Of a stretch of 11,565 nucleotides of DNA, positions 6,393 to 11,565 are shown in pieces. The position numbers were made by a program, and so were the translations under genes. The stretch is from Alphaproteobacteria bacterium (lineage in GTDB: Bacteria > Pseudomonadota > Alphaproteobacteria > Micropepsales > Micropepsaceae). The notes under the pieces were generated by a model that saw only the letters and a list, made by a program, of their open reading frames with translations, had not been told where the DNA came from and searched no databases. Location of the stretch: assembly GCA_028869725.1 (NCBI GenBank), contig JAGWRJ010000590.1, positions 1 to 11,565 on the forward strand, written 5' to 3'. Numbering within the stretch: the stretch's first letter is position 1; each line of letters opens with the position of its first letter.

Positions 6393-7735
6393 TGACAGAC
6401 TCGTTTGACCTTGTGATCCATGGCGGTATGGTGGCGACGCCGGGCGGGATTGTCGCGGCTGACATTGGCGTCGTTGCCGGTCGTATCACGCGCATTGGCG
6501 CGCTTGCGTCCGCCAAGGCGGCAGCGCGCTACGATGCATCCGGCCTGCACGTGCTTCCAGGAGTGATCGATAGCCAGTGTCACTTCCGTGAACCGGGTAA
6601 TGAGCACAAAGAAGATCTCGAATCGGGTAGCCGCGCGGCCGTGCTGGGCGGGGTGACGGCGATTTTCGAAATGCCCAACACCAATCCTCCGACAACGACG
6701 CGCGCTGCTCTGGATGACAAATTGAACCGCGCCAAAGGGCGGATGCATTGCGATTATGCTTTCTATGTCGGCGCCTCGCCCGCAAATATCGGCGCGCTTG
6801 AGGCACTGGAGCGCGTTCCGGGGACGGCAGGGGTCAAGGCGTTTCTTGGCTCTTCGACCGGAACCCTTCTGCTGGACCGCGACGAGGACATTCTGGCCGC
6901 ACTCAGAGCGGGACGCCGGCGCATGGCCGTGCACTCTGAAGACGAGGCCCGCCTCAATGAGCGCAAGTCCCTGCGTGTATCGGGCGATCCGCGCTCGCAT
7001 CCTCTTTGGCGCGATGTTGAAGTTGCCCGCCGCTGTACCGAACGGGTGCTTGGTCTCGCGCGCAAGGCGGGGCGGCGCGTACACGTTCTGCATGTCACGA
7101 CCGAGGAGGAAATTGAGCTTCTGGCCCAGGCGCGTGATATCGCCACTGTCGAAACGACGCCGCAGCATCTCACCCTGGCGGCGCCGGAGTGCTACGAGCG
7201 ACTAGGTACCTATGCCCAGATGAATCCGCCCATCCGCGAGTCACGACATCGCGATGCACTTTGGCGTGCGGTAGAGCAGGGCGTGGTTGATGTTATAGGT
7301 TCGGACCATGCACCCCATACGCGGGCCGAAAAGGAGAAGACCTATCCCGATACACCTTCAGGTATGCCGGGCGTGCAGACGCTAGTGACTATTTTGCTGG
7401 ATCACGTCAACGCTGGGCGACTTTCCCTGGAACGGTTCGTGGACGTGACGAGTACCGGCGCAGCGCGCATTTTCGGGATCGCGGGAAAGGGCAGGATCGT
7501 GCGCGGATACGATGCAGACTTTACCGTAGTAGATCTGAAGGCAAAAAGGCGGATTGAGAACTCGTGGATTGCAAGCAAGTGCGGGTGGACCCCGTTTGAC
7601 GGGATGCAGACGACTGGCTGGCCTGTTGCCACGATCATCCGTGGACAGGTCGTTATGCGCGACGGAGCACTGCAGACTACTGGGGCCGGCGCCCCAGTTC
7701 GTTTTCTTGAGACGCTTGAGCCGGAAGGCCTGTAA
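6392..7735 (+). CDS. pyrC: Dihydroorotase (class I, amidohydrolase superfamily)
   Basis: Dihydroorotase catalyses cyclisation of carbamoyl-aspartate to dihydroorotate, the third step of pyrimidine synthesis. The 447 residues have the family's length. Visible active-site elements are DSQCHFREPG (60-69), substrate-binding MPNTNP (94-99), GVKAF with Lys149, HSED with His181, VLHVTT with His234, QMNPPIR (276-282) and the catalytic Asp305 in GSDHAPH. In the usual D-x-H-x-H metal motif the first His is Gln62 here; His64 and Arg66 are kept. I recall such Gln variants in alphaproteobacterial members, so activity is likely but not proven. Start ATG 6392 has a strong AGGAGA (6381-6386) and forms TAATG with the methyltransferase stop. 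An allantoinase or hydantoinase role is less likely given the REPG and GSDHAPH motifs. Confidence 0.92.
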   Translation: MTDSFDLVIHGGMVATPGGIVAADIGVVAGRITRIGALASAKAAARYDASGLHVLPGVIDSQCHFREPGNEHKEDLESGSRAAVLGGVTAIFEMPNTNPPTTTRAALDDKLNRAKGRMHCDYAFYVGASPANIGALEALERVPGTAGVKAFLGSSTGTLLLDRDEDILAALRAGRRRMAVHSEDEARLNERKSLRVSGDPRSHPLWRDVEVARRCTERVLGLARKAGRRVHVLHVTTEEEIELLAQARDIATVETTPQHLTLAAPECYERLGTYAQMNPPIRESRHRDALWRAVEQGVVDVIGSDHAPHTRAEKEKTYPDTPSGMPGVQTLVTILLDHVNAGRLSLERFVDVTSTGAARIFGIAGKGRIVRGYDADFTVVDLKAKRRIENSWIASKCGWTPFDGMQTTGWPVATIIRGQVVMRDGALQTTGAGAPVRFLETLEPEGL

Positions 7736-7759
7736 CGAAGTCCTTGGGGCCAGTCTGAT

Positions 7760-8023
7760 TTAGTTCAATGAATACTCCCCGTCAGCAAGCTTGAGTTCAC
7801 TCGAGCCAATCAGTCCGCGAGCTGCAACGCGCACCGAATGCAACCTGCCATCGATATGATTGCACCAGAAGTGAAGGAACTTGTTCAGGACAGGAAATCT
7901 GGGGGCCTGATCGAACTCCTGCCAGATGAAACTTTGCAGCACGGCCGGATGATCCGGCATGTGATAAAGGATCTCCGCGGTTGTCAGACTGTAACCGCGT
8001 AAGGACATTTCGAATGTACGCAT
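7760..8023 (-). CDS. usg: Usg family protein
   Basis: This is a small protein of the Usg family, known from alphaproteobacteria and of no established molecular function; the name comes from a gene found near trp biosynthesis genes in Caulobacter. The 87 residues carry the recognisable family blocks RGYSLTTAEILYHMPDHP, LQSFIWQEFDQAPRFP, KFLHFW and LHSVRVA, ending LADGEYSLN. ATG 8021-8023 is chosen because GAGG lies five bases upstream; a GTG two codons earlier and an ATG at residue 6 are alternatives. There are no signal peptide or membrane segments. It is convergent with pyrC (24 bases between stops) and divergent from acuI across about 230 bp. No trp gene is visible nearby. Confidence 0.9.
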   Translation of the reverse strand: MRTFEMSLRGYSLTTAEILYHMPDHPAVLQSFIWQEFDQAPRFPVLNKFLHFWCNHIDGRLHSVRVAARGLIGSSELKLADGEYSLN

Positions 8024-8132
8024 CGACACCTCGCAGTTTGTTAGCGGCCGATGGCTTTCAAGATCGGCGCGCTTGTTTCAATCATGCCCCGATTTGTGTA
8101 ACGAAATGCTTGCGCAGGAGATCCGCGGCTGT

Positions 8133-8177
8133 CGAGACTTGACAGGCACAAAAGATCTTTGGAAAGGCCGAGTCTCG
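8133..8177. promoter_or_regulatory. Inverted repeat enclosing a TTGACA box between usg and acuI
   Basis: CGAGACT (8133-8139) and AGTCTCG (8171-8177) are perfect 7-bp arms, extendable by two more positions with one wobble. They enclose a TTGACA hexamer (8139-8144) and the 10-bp palindrome AAAGATCTTT (8151-8160). The 8024-8254 gap holds no convincing gene and must contain promoters for both divergent genes, so this is the best candidate regulatory site in it. No good -10 hexamer follows TTGACA at 16-18 bases, so promoter assignment is tentative. A smaller repeat GCCGAT/ATCGGC lies at 8047-8068. Confidence 0.3.
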
Positions 8178-8254
8178 CTGCGGCTTGACCTTCTCGGCAA
8201 ATTGCGTTGCCCTGCCGCTGACCATTTTAGCAGCACTCGGACAAAGGAAGTGCC

Positions 8255-9247
8255 ATGAGTGACAAATTCCGTGCCCTCCTGATCGAAAAGACCGGTGACA
8301 CGCAAAGCGTGGCCGAGCGGCAACTCAGCCGAAGCGAACTCATGGACGGTGATGTCACGATTTTGGTGTCGCACTCGACCGTAAACTACAAAGACGGTCT
8401 GGCACTGACCGGGCGCTCGCCAGTGGTGCGCCGGTTCCCCATGATCCCTGGAATCGATCTGGCCGGAACCGTGGAAAGCTCAAGCCACCCGGGATTTCAG
8501 CCAGGTGACAGGGTGCTGGTCAACGGCTTTGGTCTTGGTGAGACCCATTACGGTGGCTATAGCGAGGTTGCCCGCGTTAAAGGGGACTGGCTGGTCAGGC
8601 TGCCGGACGCCTTCACCCCCGCCCAGGCCATGGCGATCGGCACTGCCGGCTATACGGCCATGCTGGCGCTTCTGGCGCTCGAGGACGCGGGGATTCGCCC
8701 GCAGATGGGCCCGGTGCTGGTCACCGGAGCCACAGGCGGAGTGGGGTCCGTAGCAGTCAGCCTCCTGGCAGGACGGGGCTTTGAGGTGCACGCGGTCACA
8801 GGGAAGTCGCAGGAAGCCGCGTATCTGGAGGCCCTGGGTGCGCGGGTGATATTGCCGCGGGCGGAGCTGTCGGGGGCGCCGCGGCCCCTGGCCAAGGAGC
8901 GCTGGGCAGCTGCGATCGACAGTGTGGGCTCGTCGACGCTGGCCAATGTGTTGGCCTCGATCCGCTACGGCGGCGCCGTTGCGGCCTGTGGTCTCGCGCA
9001 GGGGATGGATCTTCCGACGTCGGTCGCTCCCTTCATTCTGCGTGGCATCTCACTGCACGGAATCGAATCGGTCCACATGGCCATGGAGCGTCGGCAGCTG
9101 GCATGGAACCGCTTGGCCCAGGATCTGGATCGGGCCAAACTCGATGCCATGACCCGGAGCATCGGCCTCAGCGAGGTCGTGGCGGCCGGCAATGAGATAC
9201 TGGCCGGTCAGGTGCGCGGCCGCATCGTGGTCCAGCTCGCCGCGTAA
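8255..9247 (+). CDS. acuI: AcuI/YhdH-type NADPH-dependent acrylyl-CoA reductase (MDR family)
   Basis: This zinc-free medium-chain dehydrogenase/reductase of the YhdH/YhfP/AcuI group reduces acrylyl-CoA to propionyl-CoA with NADPH. It detoxifies acrylate from DMSP or from 3-hydroxypropionate metabolism. The 330 residues match the family. STVNYKDGLALTG (41-53) and PGIDLAGTV (65-73) form the substrate domain. The nucleotide-binding motif is VTGATGGVGS (156-165), and FILRGISLHGIESV is the family's C-terminal signature. Zinc-ligand cysteines of classical alcohol dehydrogenases are absent, as expected. ATG 8255 has AGGA seven bases upstream. A LysE-type exporter follows 32 bases after the stop, likely co-transcribed. 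Other enoyl-type substrates cannot be excluded; no acuH, acuK or DMSP lyase is in the window. Confidence 0.93.
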   Translation: MSDKFRALLIEKTGDTQSVAERQLSRSELMDGDVTILVSHSTVNYKDGLALTGRSPVVRRFPMIPGIDLAGTVESSSHPGFQPGDRVLVNGFGLGETHYGGYSEVARVKGDWLVRLPDAFTPAQAMAIGTAGYTAMLALLALEDAGIRPQMGPVLVTGATGGVGSVAVSLLAGRGFEVHAVTGKSQEAAYLEALGARVILPRAELSGAPRPLAKERWAAAIDSVGSSTLANVLASIRYGGAVAACGLAQGMDLPTSVAPFILRGISLHGIESVHMAMERRQLAWNRLAQDLDRAKLDAMTRSIGLSEVVAAGNEILAGQVRGRIVVQLAA

Positions 9248-9279
9248 GGCTGCGGGCGGCAGGGGGAGCGCCACCAGGA

Positions 9280-9936
9280 ATGGATTTTCTCATCCTCATC
9301 GGCTCGGGGATTTTGATTGGGCTGATCCTTGCTGCGCCCGTGGGACCGGTAAACCTCATCTGCATACGCAGAGCCCTGCAATACGGGCCTGTCAACGGTT
9401 TCGTCTCCGGACTTGGCGCCGCCATGGGGGATGGCTTCTTTGCTGCAATCTCTGCCTTCGGTGTGACGGCGGTCGCGCGGCTGATCGAAGGCTTTTCTAC
9501 CCCGCTCCAGGTGGGCGGAGGAATCCTGCTGCTCGCCTTCGGCTTGCACACCTATCTATCCCAACCGCCGGCCTCCAAGGACGACGACCAAGTGCCTGCG
9601 CGCGAAGCGACCCCGCCATCCTCGCTCGTGCGGGCCATGGCCTCTACCTTCGCCCTTACGGTAACCAATCCCGCAACCCTCTTTGGTGTGGCAGCTCTAT
9701 TCGCCGGGCTTGGCGGGCTGGCAGGTGAGGGCGCCAGCTATCTTGATGCCGCCGTCGTGGTGGGCGGCGTGATCGCCGGTTCAACGCTGTGGTGGTTTAC
9801 GTTGACTGCAATTATTGGGCTGTTTCATGCGCGTATCGATGGACGGGTGATGCGTATCATCAACCATGCGAGTGGGATCGCCGTCGCGGTCTTCGGGCTT
9901 GGTGTTCTTGCCCACCTGGTGTGGAAGCTGCTTTAG
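9280..9936 (+). CDS. LysE/RhtB family amino-acid exporter
   Basis: Integral inner-membrane protein of the LysE superfamily, which exports amino acids or their derivatives using the proton gradient; the substrate is not predictable. The 218 residues contain about six hydrophobic segments (roughly 3-25, 40-65, 75-92, 120-145, 155-182 and 195-216). The family signature PVGPVN (20-25) is present, with a second conserved TVTNPATL (127-134) and GGVIAGSTLWW (162-172). A hydrophilic loop rich in Asp, Pro and Glu lies at about 95-113. ATG 9280 is chosen at the start of the first membrane segment; AGGA lies directly against it and GGAG lies 11 bases upstream, so the binding site is poorly spaced. It follows acuI by 32 bases in the same direction. 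Confidence 0.9.
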   Translation: MDFLILIGSGILIGLILAAPVGPVNLICIRRALQYGPVNGFVSGLGAAMGDGFFAAISAFGVTAVARLIEGFSTPLQVGGGILLLAFGLHTYLSQPPASKDDDQVPAREATPPSSLVRAMASTFALTVTNPATLFGVAALFAGLGGLAGEGASYLDAAVVVGGVIAGSTLWWFTLTAIIGLFHARIDGRVMRIINHASGIAVAVFGLGVLAHLVWKLL

Positions 9937-9947
9937 GCCAGAGGCCT
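9935..9947. terminator. Short hairpin between convergent genes
   Basis: AGGCC (9935-9939) and GGCCT (9943-9947) form a perfect 5-bp stem with a 3-base loop. It spans the ten bases between the stop codons of the LysE-like gene and the convergent nitronate monooxygenase-like gene and slightly overlaps both. It is placed where a bidirectional terminator is wanted but lacks a proper U-tract on either side. It is offered as a weak candidate. Confidence 0.25.
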
Positions 9948-10915
9948 TACTTGCGCAGCGTCGCCATCCGCCCGATCACGTCTTCAGCTTCACGCATCAC
10001 GTCCATCACGATATCGGCAGCTGGCTTGACGCTGTGAATGCCGCCGCTGCCCTGGCCCATAGCAAAGCAGGAGCGATCCCTGTCCAGGTTCTCGGTCTGC
10101 CCTGCGATTCCTCCCATCACACCGGCCTGAGTGGACTTCATGGCCTGGACGGGGAATGGCTGAATGTCCTGAGGTCGAGCCTCCCAGTCAGCGACCCATG
10201 CGTTCTTGTGGACCCGCATCGGCTTTCCGGAATAGGACCGCGTAATGGTAGTGTCTTCATCGTTCGCGGCAAGGATGACGTCCTGATAGAGTTTGCCCGC
10301 ATGCGCCTCTGCCGCAGCGATGAAGCGCGTGCCCATCCATGCGCCCTGAGCGCCGAGCGCCAGGGCCGCGGCAAGCCCGCGTCCGTCAACGATGGCGCCG
10401 GCCGCAACCACGGGTATGCGCAGCGCGTCCACGATCTGCGGCACCAGAGCCATTGCAGCGATGCGTCCGGTGTGCCCACCAGCTTCCGTGCCTTGGGCGA
10501 TCACCGCATCCAGCCCGCCCGCCTGGGCGAGCAGAGCATGGCGCACCGTACCGCACACATTCATGACTTTAAGCCCGCCGTCGTGAAATTTCTTCACGAG
10601 ATGCGGAGGCGGTACGCCGAGGCCGGAGATAAAGGCCTTCGCACCGGACTCGATGATCGCGTCGGCTGTTTCTTCGAGCGACTGCGGAACTGCCGCAAGC
10701 AGATCGACACCGAAGGGCTTGTCAGTCAGATCTGCCATTTTACGCAGTTCGACCTTGATGTCAGCGAGTGAGCGACCGGCCATGCCGAGGGTGCCAAAGC
10801 CACCCGCGTTGGATACCGCTGCGGCCAGTTCTGCATAGGCAACCCCGCCCATGCCCGCGAGCATGATAGGGTAACGAATATCGAGAAGATCGCAGATGGC
10901 TGTCCGAAGGGTCAT
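9947..10915 (-). CDS. Nitronate monooxygenase / 2-nitropropane dioxygenase-like FMN protein
   Basis: FMN-dependent TIM-barrel protein of the NMO/2-NPD family, which also contains FabK-type enoyl-ACP reductases. The usual reaction is oxidation of alkyl nitronates. The 322 residues start with RYPIMLAGMGGVAYAELAAAVSNAGGFGTLG (14-44), the family's N-terminal block. QGTEAGGHTG (141-150) contains the conserved His148 near the flavin. The phosphate-binding segments are AAGAIVDGRG (171-180) and GAQGAWMGTRF (188-198). ATG 10913-10915 has AAGGA eight bases upstream; the longer open frame to 10954 has no homologous sequence. It converges with the LysE-like gene, with ten bases between stops. An Hsp70 relic lies just upstream. 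The physiological substrate is unknown. Confidence 0.92.
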   Translation of the reverse strand: MTLRTAICDLLDIRYPIMLAGMGGVAYAELAAAVSNAGGFGTLGMAGRSLADIKVELRKMADLTDKPFGVDLLAAVPQSLEETADAIIESGAKAFISGLGVPPPHLVKKFHDGGLKVMNVCGTVRHALLAQAGGLDAVIAQGTEAGGHTGRIAAMALVPQIVDALRIPVVAAGAIVDGRGLAAALALGAQGAWMGTRFIAAAEAHAGKLYQDVILAANDEDTTITRSYSGKPMRVHKNAWVADWEARPQDIQPFPVQAMKSTQAGVMGGIAGQTENLDRDRSCFAMGQGSGGIHSVKPAADIVMDVMREAEDVIGRMATLRK

Positions 10916-10980
10916 GGGCCGTGTCCTTAATTCATCGCACGCGAAGCCTTCCATGCCAGACGCACGCGGGCAAGACCCGA

Positions 10981-11265
10981 TTAGCCGACGCGCTGGGCTG
11001 CCGCTTGCGTCAACCCAAGGGCAACCGAACGCATATCGGACCCGGTGCGGCGTTGCGCCTCGGGCGTGACACGGGCAATCGCATCCTGAATGGCGGGTAT
11101 CCGGCTGGATCCTCCGGTAAAGAAAATCCCATCTATATCGGTTCGACGAAGCCCGGCAGTACTAATGCAGTGATGTGCGGTGCTCGTCAGCGCCGCAGTC
11201 TTTTCGCGGATGGACGTCTCAAACGGGACGCGGTGCACGCCAACGGAAGGACCAGTTTCGGTGAA
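10981..11265 (-). pseudogene. 5'-truncated Hsp70 (YegD-like) gene remnant
   Basis: About 95 codons on the minus strand match the end of the nucleotide-binding domain of Hsp70-family proteins, most like the short YegD-type members that lack a substrate-binding domain. The blocks are FETSIREKTAAL, then TDIDGIFFTGGSSRIPAIQDA (the phosphate/adenosine loop TGGSSRIP), then GSDMRSVALGLTQAAAQ. The frame stays open upstream to the window edge, but beyond about 11270 the translation has no Hsp70 character and is antisense to a new gene starting at 11408. The first three quarters of the gene, including the N-terminal ATP phosphate loop, are therefore missing. A working product is very unlikely. An intact 3' end with TAG-type stop at 10981 suggests a deletion or rearrangement that removed the 5' part. 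Confidence 0.75.
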
Positions 11266-11407
11266 GCCTAGGTCCGTGCATGCTAACGCAGCGTCGCAAT
11301 TTGGTCGAGGTCGAAGCAGTCCATGGCCGATGACACGGGGTGCGGGCATGGATTGCAATCCCAATGCGGTGCGTACACTGTACAAGCATATAAGGCAGGG
11401 GGGACGC

Positions 11408-11565
11408 GTGACAGATCGGGATAAGCCAAAGCGCGCAGAGATACTTCCATCAGGCGCGAAGCCGGACACGCGTCTGGGACGGCGCATGGTGATGTTGGGA
11501 ACCGGCGGGGTACTGGCGGCTGCAACTGCAGGTGTCGCGCAAAAAGCCGCAGCAATGCCATCCAC
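11408..11565 (+). CDS. N-terminus of a Tat-secreted protein (runs off the window)
   Basis: GTG 11408 opens a frame that continues without a stop to the last base (52 full codons). A charged N-region of about 23 residues is followed by the twin-arginine-like motif LGRRMVML (Arg25-Arg26), a small hydrophobic core (GTGGVLAAATAGVA) and an Ala-rich cleavage region. This is the layout of a Tat signal peptide, so the mature protein probably acts in the periplasm. A run of six Gs (11398-11403) lies four bases upstream and is a good ribosome binding site. I do not recognise the protein family from this fragment. It is divergent from the Hsp70 relic. Confidence 0.72.
   Translation, partial: MTDRDKPKRAEILPSGAKPDTRLGRRMVMLGTGGVLAAATAGVAQKAAAMPS

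Noticed and set aside
6146..7168. 340-codon minus-strand open frame opposite the methyltransferase end and pyrC
   Set aside because: It is the shadow of two well-supported coding genes and shows no family motif.
8073..8258. 61-codon plus-strand frame upstream of acuI ending in ATGA overlap
   Set aside because: The TTG start has no ribosome binding site, the composition is unlike the neighbours, and it fills a region that must hold divergent promoters; the ATGA overlap alone is not enough.
10921..11271. 116-codon plus-strand frame over the Hsp70 relic
   Set aside because: The minus strand carries clear Hsp70 motifs; the plus-strand product is an antisense shadow.

Overview
The window looks like ordinary chromosome of a GC-rich alphaproteobacterium. 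The evidence is a Usg-family protein (a small family I know from alphaproteobacteria), an alphaproteobacterial-style AtpH, a dihydroorotase with the Gln-variant metal motif, a YgfZ next to that dihydroorotase, and strong G/C third-position bias. I cannot name the genus. I see no insertion sequence, tRNA, rRNA, CRISPR array or phage gene.

Left part (1-2400): atpH (minus strand, ATP synthase delta subunit, running toward an expected atpA beyond the window edge) is divergent from an NADPH-dependent FMN reductase (plus). They are separated by about 340 bp of non-coding DNA with several short inverted repeats. lepB (signal peptidase I, minus) converges on the reductase.

Queuosine cluster (2520-4012, plus): a QueD/PTPS-family protein, then queF overlapping it, then a 40-codon open frame that has not been recognised, then a pyridoxamine-5'-phosphate-oxidase-like flavoprotein. 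All are packed within a few bases of each other, so this reads as one operon. The QueD-like protein keeps the zinc histidines but lacks the catalytic cysteine of characterised QueD, and this is the main biochemical oddity of the window.

Middle (4009-7735): tag (3-methyladenine DNA glycosylase I) and ygfZ (folate-binding Fe-S cluster repair/assembly factor) lie on the minus strand. Divergent from ygfZ are a SAM-dependent methyltransferase and a class I dihydroorotase (pyrC), which overlap by one base.

Right part (7760-11565): usg (minus) is divergent from an AcuI/YhdH-type NADPH-dependent acrylyl-CoA reductase followed by a LysE-family exporter (plus). These converge on a nitronate monooxygenase/2-nitropropane dioxygenase-like flavoprotein (minus). 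At the right end is a 5'-truncated relic of an Hsp70 (YegD-like) gene on the minus strand. Divergent from it is the start of a Tat-signal-bearing secreted protein on the plus strand that runs off the window.

I did not find a new multi-gene system. The items most worth following are the Cys-less QueD homologue next to queF, the 40-codon ORF inside that operon, and the Hsp70 relic at a rearrangement boundary.
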